Shown: piece by piece, positions 37,601 to 45,378 of the stretch
Layout: each line of letters begins with the position of its first letter
How positions within the stretch are numbered: the stretch's first letter is position 1
Assembly (NCBI GenBank): GCA_963834015.1
Contig: CAWIAG010000003.1
Location: 682,001-746,000 of the forward strand
Length of the DNA stretch: 64,000 nucleotides
Reading direction: 5' to 3'
Source of the DNA: FEN-1297 sp963834015
GTDB lineage: Bacteria > Bacteroidota > Ignavibacteria > Ignavibacteriales > Ignavibacteriaceae
Notes under the pieces: generated by a model
Told to the model about the DNA's origin: nothing
Databases searched by the model: none
What the model saw: the letters and a program-made list of their open reading frames with translations, nothing else
Program-made: the position numbers and the translations under genes

Positions 37601-38799
37601 GTTTTTCCTGAATTATTTGTAATAGTAAAACCATTTACTGTGACACCATCCGCGGAAATTATAATTGCTGGGCTGCCGGAGGTCCCCGATATTGTTGTGC
37701 TTGATGAACCCGATGCCGAAACCAGGGTAATGCCTGTTGAGATTGTAAGGTTACCCGAATAAGTACCTGCAAAAACGTATACTATATCTCCTGTATTCGC
37801 CAGATTTATTGACGGTTGTATTGTTTGATCGGGTTCCACGAGAATTGTTTTAAATTTATTATATGTTAGCATAACAGGAGAACTGTCATAAATACGCAGG
37901 GTCGGAAGAGGATTTGCAGGTTCCGTTGCCGTCCCGCCTATTCCGGTTACATTTGGTTTCTGAGAAGTAAATGACGGTTCATCGAGACTGGTATCAGCTG
38001 ACGTACTATAAGTAACCGGGTTATCCGTAAATGTATTATTCGTAACATCCAAGGTACCATTATTTGAATAAGCCCATTTAACTGTTACTTCCTCATACCA
38101 GTTATTGTCAAATATATTTCCGCTAACCGTAACATTGGAATAATTAGTAACATTAGCATTCGCATAAGTGACAAGTCCTTCAGTCCAGTTATTGGATATT
38201 GTATTACCGGTAATCTGTAAATAATCCAGAATATTAGTCATGTTAATACCGGTTCTGTTATTAGTAATTAAATTATTGCTAATAATATTACTTGAAGAAT
38301 TGCTTGGAGTATTGTTTATATATATACCATTACGGTTCAAAGTAACAGTACAATTCGTTAAGGTATTACCGCTGCCGGAATTGAAATCTACACCATTATT
38401 GTTGAAATTCCAGGCAGAAAGTTCGGCCGGAGTGTAGTTATGGGTTAATGTAAAACCGCTAACTGTAGCTCCGTTAGTTTTAAAAATTAAATCGGTTGAA
38501 TTTCCGTCAGTTGCTACAATGAAGGTTGATCCTGCACCTGCACCACTAATTGTTACAGGTAAGCTTACAATGATATCTTCAATATAAGTACCTGCTGCAA
38601 CGTTAATTATATCTCCGCTGTTCACCTGAGTCAGGGCATAAGTAATTGTTGCCCAAGGCGTTCCGTTGGAACCAGTACCCGTGACATCACTACCCGAAGT
38701 AGAGACATAGTAACTAGCTGCTTGTAAAATACCCGTAACTGCTGTTGATAACAATACCAGGAATACCAAACTAAAATAGTTCAGTTTTGCTTTCATCAA
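34666..38799 (-). CDS. Secreted beta-helix protein with six Ig/Fn3-like repeats and a T9SS sorting domain
   Basis: 1377 residues. A signal peptide (YFSLVFLVLLSTAVTGILQA) is followed by a right-handed parallel beta-helix region to about residue 620, opening ASYYVSTSGSDVTGTGSNG with many N-x-I-x-x-N rungs, typical of DUF1565/pectate-lyase-like surface proteins. From about 650 to 1280 come six repeats of roughly 100 residues, each with a variant of PVA.WP...TVYS..P.LSWYL. The end is a type A T9SS sorting domain: VSQNYPNPFNPSTLINYSLP and SGIYIYRVTAGQYAKSMKMM. It should be exported across the outer membrane and anchored or released. No catalytic residues were identified; a glycan-binding or adhesive role is plausible. 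Confidence 0.9.
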   Translation of the reverse strand: MMKAKLNYFSLVFLVLLSTAVTGILQAASYYVSTSGSDVTGTGSNGTPWATITYALTQVNSGDIINVAAGTYIEDIIVSLPVTISGAGAGSTFIVATDGNSTDLIFKTNGATVSGFTLTHNYTPAELSAWNFNNNGVDFNSGSGNTLTNCTVTLNRNGIYINNTPSNSSSNIISNNLITNNRTGINMTNILDYLQITGNTISNNWTEGLVTYANANVTNYSNVTVSGNIFDNNWYEEVTVKWAYSNNGTLDVTNNTFTDNPVTYSTSADTSLDEPSFTSQKPNVTGIGGTATEPANPLPTLRIYDSSPVMLTYNKFKTILVEPDQTIQPSINLANTGDIVYVFAGTYSGNLTISTGITLVSASGSSSTTISGTSGSPAIIISADGVTVNGFTITNNSGKTGVQTGNSNTTITNNIITNIGVSDATAGSDFGIVVQPLLLSIRNINISGNIISHIIGTAGSTKTAGGIFIGASGTFVNVTDLLVQNNVIDSVTTSPSAHGAYGILIDLGYLSTGQTDSAIISNNTISYLTGLWAHGIGLEGNTPNILIQGNFISYLTDYKSPTDAYAIDFQYNPSMNTANLQQNHFDNVSGGVYMDSASLANYPSEKVNAINNWWGSATGPTNPSNPGGIGAIAGTNILFSPWIGESYPIAAAFWPTNNIQVYSITPTLVWYLPTTPPPGSVITYDIMIRDSSNHSYSGTYPNYILLSANTGTSVAIPQAQELTGGHEYFYTIKTNFGGGVFTLSNEYSFSVNASINGAPQPVADWPVLNTDVFSSTPTLIWYLSSYSIGGTLTYDVEVEPIGTAFTGNNTAAIWLPGLQNSYVTLPVSLTGGAQYHWQVRTWNSNSPNPSAWSTPAVFTIDSSQGGAPIPVLSYPVGTTVYSNSPTLYWYLSSYATGTITYDGIVTDLTVNSTPITFSTDSSFHQVNGLIGGHSYSWTVRTHNGANQSTYAAVDTFLIDPGQIPDPVPVAFWPVDSATVYSLNPVLSWYLPSAITGTPSFIIQLSNISGNYSSSSFHRTYSGQPGYYFTIPDTLTAGTTYYWQVETVNGGDTSNFSIETSFVIDPGQAGNPTPVAYWPNGGATVYTATPTFSWYLNNLAAGTVTYTIEVKYASTPFDSTTAQPILQSGISGTSFTLSSPLAYGTAYQWRVKLNSSTAGNSNWSVPATFSTYAPISQLVVPQIGSPYGGVVITSNSTTLSWFLPTAPSLVQTYSLEVSQYPDMSNPVISQDNITGFKKVISSLKGGRYYWRVQSKTSNGKFSNSSKVEAFTIGTITDVKHESNAIPVSFAVSQNYPNPFNPSTLINYSLPKSSLVTIKIYNILGQEIKTLINSEHQPGYYSIQWNGDNNYGHSVASGIYIYRVTAGQYAKSMKMMLLK

Positions 38800-39558
38800 T
38801 TATCCTCCTATAAACAAAAATAGTCGTAAGATTTTATAATTTATTATTTTTATTAATTCAGATTTATTTATAATTAAACACATAGTTTGCATGAACAATA
38901 ATTATTCATTATTTGCTCAAATCAATTATCATTATATTGTTTTAGAATAAAATATTATAAAAAAACCCATAACTAAAGATTTTCGAGTTAACTAAGTATG
39001 ATGATTTGGAAATGGAGAAAAACCTTAATATTTATTTATAATTCCTTATATAACTTGTACAATAAAAAAGATTAAACTGATCCGAAAAAGATTTTTGCTC
39101 TTGAATCTCATATGAGAACAATTTTTTTACTCTCGAATTATTTCAGAACATTATAATATAATTATCATAATGCACGAAGTTATGAATAAGATTTATATAG
39201 ACTTTTCCGCAAGTGAAGGATACAATTAATATAATTTATATAGCGCTAAACTTAGAATCACCCACCTATTAAATAAACCGGATGATATTATTTTTTTTTA
39301 GCGCTTAATAGATTTAAAGCATTAGCATTGAAAATAGTTTTAATAATCTAATCCTTTAATCTTTAATATGCAATTACATTTATCTGGAAAAAGTATAAAT
39401 GGCAGGCTATAAATACGAACTATGCGATAGAGCACGATAAATAAATATAATTAATACAAAGTCAATGGATTAGAACAAATGAAATAATGAAAGTTATTAC
39501 CAAAAATCGCATAGATTCTTTATATTATTTTGAAGGGGAAATTGTAGTTAAGTTAGTC
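38800..39558. other. Intergenic region, 759 bp
   Basis: AT-rich with no credible reading frame. It contains the promoter of the T9SS protein (whose GGAGGA ribosome site is at 38802-38807 on the minus strand) and two AGCGCT sites about 59 bp apart (39242 and 39301), the second after a T run. I could assign nothing else. Confidence 0.45.
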
Positions 39559-39933
39559 TCACCTGTCTTCCTTTGAATCTAGAAATTTTTCTGCTTCCCT
39601 TAAAGTGGGTAAATATTTGAGTTTATAAGATTCTATTTTTAACGAATAATTTGCAAACTGGATCAATCCTGTTTTAGATGTTCCCACAACCCTTGCAATC
39701 CTATTAACTTTTTTGTCAATTAAAAGAAGCATTATATCCTGCAGAATTTTACCGGCTTCATCCTGCCCGCGTATAAATTCAGAAATATCATTTATAACAT
39801 CAAAATTTGGTTTTAGTTCATTAATCTCTTTTATAATTTCGTCCTTAGCATTTTTTGCATCGGATAAAGGGAAAATTCCACTTAACGTAATATATAATCT
39901 GTTCTTCCTGACATCTTTTCTTATTTTATACAT
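39559..39933 (-). CDS. Small cytoplasmic protein, STAS-like fold suggested
   Basis: A 124-residue protein without signal or membrane segment. It opens IRKDVRKNRLYITLSGIFPL and has a middle FDVINDISEFIRG followed by amphipathic helices. The beta-alpha pattern at this size resembles STAS/SpoIIAA-like proteins, but I see no phospho-acceptor Ser motif. The gene stands alone with about 140 nt to the MBOAT gene. I do not name a function. Confidence 0.55.
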   Translation of the reverse strand: MYKIRKDVRKNRLYITLSGIFPLSDAKNAKDEIIKEINELKPNFDVINDISEFIRGQDEAGKILQDIMLLLIDKKVNRIARVVGTSKTGLIQFANYSLKIESYKLKYLPTLREAEKFLDSKEDR

Positions 39934-40070
39934 AAAGGTTTACTTTAATCATTTAACACAGAGTTAAAATTATATAAAATATTCAAAGAAGCAAGTAATC
40001 AAATTAATTTTTCAATTGAAAACATAAAAAAGATTTAATAATTAACTCACATATAATGGATAATTGTAAT

Positions 40071-41570
40071 TTAAAAACTAAAATAAATAAATGGCTGTAA
40101 TTGCGCTGATTCTACCTGAACAACCACAATAATCATCATTGCAAGCACAAAAGCCTGAATTACTAAAGGAGATTTAATTAGCAAGCCTTGCACCTTGTTA
40201 TCGATCGATTTAGGAATAAAATGCAGTATATATCCGAGTAAAACGAGTATACATACTTTTTGGTAACCCACAATCCATTGGAAAAAAACTGCACCGTGAA
40301 AGAAAGTAAATATTTGGTGAAAAACATTTAAAGCCGTTTGAAGTGAATCTGAACGAAATACGATAGCACCAATTAATAAAAGATGAAATGTAATCAGAAT
40401 TTGAAAGATCTTTAAAGATTTTGTACCGCTTAATCCTACCTTATCATAAAAAGCTTTCCTATATTTTATAGTAAGTAGTGAAACAGCAAGAAATGTACTA
40501 TGTATTAATCCGAATAGTAAATACATCCAATTGGCGCCATGCCAAAAACCGACACCTATGAACGTAATAAAAATTGCCAAAGCACTTCCAAAAATTCTCA
40601 TCCTCCTAAAACTCATCTGAAGTGGTTTAAACAAATAATCCAGCAGCCATGTAGATAACGAAATATGCCAACGTCTCCAGTAATCTGCAATACTTGTGGC
40701 AATAAAAGGTACATTAAAATTATCCATTATTTTGTAACCAAGCAGCAATGAAACACCAATAGCCATATCGGTGTAGCCGGAAAAATCACAATAAACCTGG
40801 AGAGCATAAGCATACGAAGCCAATAAATTTTCGACGCCTGTAAAACGAAGAGGGACTTGAAAAACACGGTCAACAAAATTAAGACTTATATAATCTGCAA
40901 TAACATTTTTCTTGAACAAGCCGCAAATTATCAGAAAAACTGCTCTTCCAATATCTTCTTTTGTTATAATATTAGGAGTTTCAACCTGCGGAAGAAAAAC
41001 TCTTGCCCGGTCAATAGGACCCATAAGCAGGTTGGGAAAGAAAACCATATAAAGGCAAAAATTCTTTATACTATCCGTCGGCTCCATAGTGCCTATATAA
41101 AGCTCAATCACATAACTCATCGCCTTAAAGGTATAAAAAGATATTCCGATTGGCAGTAAAATATCCAGCGGCTGTATATTGCCTGAGTGCAGATCGTTTA
41201 GGATTTGAATAAAAAAATTAGTGTATTTGAAATAGCCCAAAAGGCCTAAATCAATTAAAATAGTAAAGAGGAATAAAAACCTTTTAAACGACAGAGATTT
41301 AACTTTATATAGCCAATTGCCTAAATAAAAATTAAGGAATGTTGAAAAAAACAAAAGAAGAAAAAGGTAACCTGAATTTTTATAATAAAAGAAAAGTGAA
41401 AATAAAATGATTATGAAAATTTTTGCATTCTTACTCTTTGCAAACAGCCTGTAAAAAGCCAGCATAATAAAGAATAAGAAAAGGAAAAAGCTTGTACTCA
41501 GGTAAAGATGATCCTGAGGGTCGAATATAAAAAGCTGTAAAAGTTTATGAAAATCTATATAAGAAAACAT
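40071..41570 (-). CDS. MBOAT-family O-acyltransferase (AlgI/DltB-like)
   Basis: A 499-residue polytopic membrane protein. The family motifs are clear: LPIGISFYTFKAMSYVIELY, MGPIDRARVFLPQ, YCDFSGYTDMAIGVSLLLGY, FWRRWHISLS-type DYWRRWHISLSTWLLDY, and the catalytic His in GFWHGANWMYLLFGLIHS near residue 341. AlgI and DltB pass an acyl group from a donor to an exported polymer at the outer face of the inner membrane. Here a carrier protein and an SGNH protein are encoded just upstream, copying the Dlt arrangement with a different loading system. Polymer and acyl group are unknown. Confidence 0.93.
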   Translation of the reverse strand: MFSYIDFHKLLQLFIFDPQDHLYLSTSFFLFLFFIMLAFYRLFAKSKNAKIFIIILFSLFFYYKNSGYLFLLLFFSTFLNFYLGNWLYKVKSLSFKRFLFLFTILIDLGLLGYFKYTNFFIQILNDLHSGNIQPLDILLPIGISFYTFKAMSYVIELYIGTMEPTDSIKNFCLYMVFFPNLLMGPIDRARVFLPQVETPNIITKEDIGRAVFLIICGLFKKNVIADYISLNFVDRVFQVPLRFTGVENLLASYAYALQVYCDFSGYTDMAIGVSLLLGYKIMDNFNVPFIATSIADYWRRWHISLSTWLLDYLFKPLQMSFRRMRIFGSALAIFITFIGVGFWHGANWMYLLFGLIHSTFLAVSLLTIKYRKAFYDKVGLSGTKSLKIFQILITFHLLLIGAIVFRSDSLQTALNVFHQIFTFFHGAVFFQWIVGYQKVCILVLLGYILHFIPKSIDNKVQGLLIKSPLVIQAFVLAMMIIVVVQVESAQLQPFIYFSF

Positions 41571-41639
41571 ACTTATTCACTTAAAATTGTAAAAATTTAG
41601 TTTATTAATAACTCTTTTATACTTTTAATGAAATGTAAC

Positions 41640-41873
41640 TTAACTTTGAATCTTTGAATCAATCAGCTTTTGTAGTTCTCCGATATTCTTAACTTTTAAA
41701 ATTTCCAACCCTTTAAAACGTAGATTATAATCTTTTTCAATAGCAAGGATTATATTAATATGATTAAAGGAATCCCAGCCCGGCACCTGGCTTGCGATTG
41801 TACTATCCTCAATATTGAAGTTGGTAAGATTTAGTTCCTTTAAAATAATATTTTTAAGTCTATCAGAAATCAT
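41640..41873 (-). CDS. Acyl carrier protein paired with the MBOAT/SGNH genes
   Basis: A 77-residue carrier protein. The phosphopantetheine Ser is in QVPGWDSFNHINIILAIEKD (DSF rather than DSL), as in carrier proteins of amino-acid or acyl-ligase systems. It lies 23 nt downstream of the SGNH gene and 69 nt upstream of MBOAT, so it should be co-transcribed and donate the acyl group, like DltC. No dedicated ligase is adjacent; the adenylation enzyme at 24 kb is one candidate. Confidence 0.87.
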   Translation of the reverse strand: MISDRLKNIILKELNLTNFNIEDSTIASQVPGWDSFNHINIILAIEKDYNLRFKGLEILKVKNIGELQKLIDSKIQS

Positions 41874-41896
41874 TTTATTTCCTCAATTTTTTATAA

Positions 41897-43372
41897 TTAT
41901 TTTTTGTAATTGTGAAAAGCATCCAGAATAGCGTTTGCTATCATCTGCCCTATACGAGCAGCTCCTTCCCAGGTAGGATGAGAATAATCCATGTAAGCTA
42001 AAGGCGGATTAGCTTTTACCCATGTATCCATTGTATTAGGACCTCCCATTGCATCAAAAAGACTCCAAAAAGCAATACCTGTTTTAGCTGCTATATCCTG
42101 TTGCAGTTTCAACATCTGAGGCACACCCGGATCAGTAACAAACTTTGTACCTTTTTTAATGCCTTTATCACCCATCCCTATAAGCAATATACTTGTTTGC
42201 GGAAACACTTTTTTCAAATTATTAATTTCTTTAATCATTTGATTTTCAAACCAGGTATTATCCTGGGAGCCGAAACTCACTTCGTTTGCCCCGAATTCTA
42301 ATATGATTAATTTGTAATTCTCAAGTTTGTTAAATTGTTGCAAAGAAGATTGCTGAATATTTAAAAAACCCAATCCCGTATTTCCTCTCCACGGGAAGTT
42401 ATCAACATAAACACCGTTACCTGATTCAAGGCTGACGCCATAAAAATATGCCTGATCAGCCATAGTTGCAGAAATCTTTATACTTGATGCACTGCCTCCG
42501 GGAGCAGAAAGCGTTAATTCTTTAATATCGTCGCCAGTTTTTAATGGTGCATTTTGGTCAGAACCATTATTAAAGGAGTATTTTATGGAAGAATTTTTTG
42601 CGTTACTGTAGAATAGTTTTGCCGTATTAAAATATTTTAATTGAGAATCCCAACCGGTAGTTTCATAGTTAACCCAACTTGATCCTTGCGGAATAGAAAC
42701 AAACCCGCTTAAACCAAGAGGTAAATTTTGAGGATTTGCAGTTAAGACGGATACTGTTTTCCAGTTGTCTGAAAATGATTGCTTTGTGGTTATCCTGAAA
42801 GTGATATCCTGTGAAGTAATTGATAAATAACCAACTCCCTTTCCCCCGAATTCTTTTTGCATAACTTTTCTAACATCGGCAGTAATTGCATCGCCCTCAA
42901 CGCCGGAATCACCAAAATGAGCTATCCTCACACGCCCGTTCCTGGCATTTTTCAAGGCGTCGAAGATGTATTTCATTTGATCAATGTTTCCTGAAATTTG
43001 AACATTCGAATTACCCGATGCCTTAGATGCCAGTTCCATATTTCTTTCATTTGAGTTATCGTTATTTAGAAGACGGTTTATCAAATCAAATGAAACATTG
43101 GCGGCCAGAGCCGAATTCTCAAACTTTTGGCCTGCAGAATTCTTCTGTGACATGTTATATTTATTATTCTGTTCGGCGGGAGTTCCAATTTCTTTATACT
43201 GATTAGAGTTAAAACTTATCAACGAATCAGGTTTAATGTCTGAAAATAGATCCACCGATTTTACCGTATAGCCGAAAATTGTAATACCATTAATAAAATG
43301 TGATATTATAATTACAAAAAGTATTGTAAAACCTATTAACAAAACCGGCCTGTTAATTTTATTATCGATCAT
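41897..43372 (-). CDS. Membrane-anchored SGNH/GDSL hydrolase-like protein (AlgX/DltD role)
   Basis: A 491-residue periplasmic protein with one N-terminal signal anchor (LLIGFTILFVIIISHFING). The SGNH blocks are visible: IAHFGDSGVEGDA near residue 149 (nucleophile Ser), GANEVSFG with Asn, and DYSHPTWEGAARIG near residue 462 (Asp-x2-His). The middle (about 200-340) is a beta-rich insertion of carbohydrate-binding type. In polymer O-acylation systems such proteins perform the final transfer to the polymer in the periplasm. It is the first gene of the SGNH-ACP-MBOAT operon. Confidence 0.88.
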   Translation of the reverse strand: MIDNKINRPVLLIGFTILFVIIISHFINGITIFGYTVKSVDLFSDIKPDSLISFNSNQYKEIGTPAEQNNKYNMSQKNSAGQKFENSALAANVSFDLINRLLNNDNSNERNMELASKASGNSNVQISGNIDQMKYIFDALKNARNGRVRIAHFGDSGVEGDAITADVRKVMQKEFGGKGVGYLSITSQDITFRITTKQSFSDNWKTVSVLTANPQNLPLGLSGFVSIPQGSSWVNYETTGWDSQLKYFNTAKLFYSNAKNSSIKYSFNNGSDQNAPLKTGDDIKELTLSAPGGSASSIKISATMADQAYFYGVSLESGNGVYVDNFPWRGNTGLGFLNIQQSSLQQFNKLENYKLIILEFGANEVSFGSQDNTWFENQMIKEINNLKKVFPQTSILLIGMGDKGIKKGTKFVTDPGVPQMLKLQQDIAAKTGIAFWSLFDAMGGPNTMDTWVKANPPLAYMDYSHPTWEGAARIGQMIANAILDAFHNYKK

Positions 43373-43986
43373 TTTAAACTAAATCCTTTCATAAGGGCGA
43401 TAATTATTTAATTGGGTTATAAAAAGTTATAATCTTAATGTGATATGGAATAACAAAAATATTTAATTAAATATACGATCTAAAATTAAATTAGGGTATA
43501 TAATAAAAACAATTATTGTACCAATTCAAGTCAGCAATAATATTCAGTTTTCTTCTTAAATCAAGATCACATACCTAGCTTTGATCCCATTTCAAGACTA
43601 TTGCCTCATTTTTGAACTAAATGGATAATACGTGCAACTTTTTCGGAACAAAGATAGTAATTTATATATTAAATAATCAACTTGTTAAACTTTTGCTCCT
43701 GAACATCAATAAGTAATACCATTGCTATTTATCATTATACAACTTCATTTTGCTATTCTAGTAAAAATAGTTGCGAAAATTACTTTGATCATTCCTATTC
43801 GTAATCAATTAAGAGTTAAGAGAATACAGAATTAAAAATATTCTAAATATTAAATCTTATGCTTTAGATTCTGGATATACGGAAATCAATAAAATGATTT
43901 GATTTAACATCTCAAATGTTAGTAATCTCCTCAATTTTTGGTAAATTTGCATAACCAATTCAAAAGAAATAATATTAAGGATAATT
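43373..43986. other. Divergent intergenic region, 614 bp
   Basis: AT-rich, between the SGNH operon (minus) and the aminotransferase (plus). No reading frame stands out. The only site I could name is the possible promoter element immediately before the aminotransferase. Confidence 0.5.
43942..43949 (+). promoter_or_regulatory. Possible -7 promoter element before rocD
   Basis: TAAATTTG matches the TAnnTTTG element used by the primary sigma factor in Bacteroidota, 37 nt before the ATG, with an AAGGAT ribosome site in between. I see no convincing TTTG at -33, and whether this organism uses that consensus is assumed. Confidence 0.35.
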
Positions 43987-45189
43987 ATGTTGACAAAAGA
44001 CTACATTGAGCTAGAAGAAAAATACGGTGCACATAATTACCATCCTCTTGACGTTGTAATAGATAAAGCTAAAGGAGTATGGGTTTATGATGTAGAAGGA
44101 AATAAGTATTTAGACTGCCTAGCTGCTTATTCTGCCGTAAACCAGGGTCATTGTCACCCCAGAATAGTAAAAGCTTTAAAAGATCAGGCTGAAAAAGTAA
44201 CTTTAACATCAAGAGCATTCAGAAACGACCAACTCCCATTTTTCTACAAAGAAGTTTGCGAATTAACAGGTTATCCTAAAGTACTACCTATGAATTCAGG
44301 TGCGGAAGGTGTGGAAACTGCACTTAAAGCTGCCAGAAAATGGGGTTATAAGATTAAAGGAATTGATGAAAATTCAGCCGAAATAATTACTTGTACAAAT
44401 AATTTTGCGGGAAGAACAATATCTATAATAAGTTTCTCATCAGTTGAACAATATAAAGAAGGATTTGGGCCGTATACCCCCGGATTTAAAATAATTGATT
44501 ATGGAAATGCAGAGGCCCTGGAAAAAGCTATTACTAAAAATACAGTTGCTTTTATAATTGAACCGATACAAGGTGAAGGCGGAGTAATTGTACCCCCAGA
44601 AGGATATTTAAAAAAGTCCTTTGATATCTGCAAAAAGAATAATGTACTTTTTATTGCGGATGAAATTCAATCCGGGCTTGGAAGAAGCGGAAAGCTGTTT
44701 GCATTCGAATATGAAAATTTTCGTCCAGATATAACTATTATTGGGAAAGCACTTTCCGGCGGATGTTACCCGGTTTCTGCTGTTCTTTCAAGTGAAGAAA
44801 TTTTGGGTGTATTCAAACCGGGAGATCATGGTTCTACATTCGGAGGAAGTCCCCTCGCTGCAGCCGTCGCAAGGGAAAGCCTTAAAGTAATCGTAGAAGA
44901 AAAATTGGTTGAAAATTCCTTTAAAATGGGTGAATATTTCAGAGGAAAATTAAAGGAAATAAAATCCAAACATCTGAAGGAAATCCGGGGTAAAGGTTTA
45001 TTCATCGGAATAGAATTAAAACCGGAAGCTAAAGGCGCGCGACGTTTTTGTGAAGCCCTAATGGATAGAGGAATACTCTGTAAAGAAACTCATGAAGATG
45101 TAATCAGATTTGCACCGCCGTTAATTATCACAAAAGAAGAAATTGACTGGGCGCTACCAAAAATTCAAGAAGTGCTGACAATGGAATAA
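43987..45189 (+). CDS. rocD: Ornithine--oxo-acid aminotransferase
   Basis: A 400-residue class III PLP aminotransferase converting ornithine plus 2-oxoglutarate to glutamate semialdehyde and glutamate, linking arginine and proline metabolism. Typical ornithine aminotransferase sequence: EKYGAHNYHPLDVVIDKAKG at the N-terminus, MNSGAEGVETALKAARKWGY (cofactor phosphate), FIIEPIQGEGGVIVPPEGYL, IADEIQSGLGRSGKLFAFEY and the PLP Lys in IIGKALSGGCYPVSAVL. Monocistronic, with a terminator after it. Confidence 0.94.
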   Translation: MLTKDYIELEEKYGAHNYHPLDVVIDKAKGVWVYDVEGNKYLDCLAAYSAVNQGHCHPRIVKALKDQAEKVTLTSRAFRNDQLPFFYKEVCELTGYPKVLPMNSGAEGVETALKAARKWGYKIKGIDENSAEIITCTNNFAGRTISIISFSSVEQYKEGFGPYTPGFKIIDYGNAEALEKAITKNTVAFIIEPIQGEGGVIVPPEGYLKKSFDICKKNNVLFIADEIQSGLGRSGKLFAFEYENFRPDITIIGKALSGGCYPVSAVLSSEEILGVFKPGDHGSTFGGSPLAAAVARESLKVIVEEKLVENSFKMGEYFRGKLKEIKSKHLKEIRGKGLFIGIELKPEAKGARRFCEALMDRGILCKETHEDVIRFAPPLIITKEEIDWALPKIQEVLTME

Positions 45190-45215
45190 TATTCCGACTT
45201 TATAATTCTAAATTT

Positions 45216-45259
45216 AAGCCTGCAGTTTTTTAATATTTATTCTAAGCTGCAGGTTTTTT
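45216..45259 (+). terminator. Rho-independent terminator of rocD
   Basis: AAGCCTGCAG and CTGCAGGTTT form a 10-bp stem (one G-T wobble) around a 21-nt loop, followed by a T run, 26 nt after the rocD stop. The long loop lowers confidence a little. Confidence 0.6.
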
Positions 45260-45378
45260 AATTATTATAAACTGAAAAAATCAGCTCTGGTACCCTCAAT
45301 TAATACAAATTTGATTTAGTTTAAATAATTACTTACTCAAGGATAAACATTCCCGGTTCTTTATTAAAATTCCTTAAT

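Noticed and set aside
39242..39306. AGCGCT pair as an inverted-repeat site
   Set aside because: The 6-bp palindromes share only partial flanks and are 59 bp apart; chance occurrence is likely.
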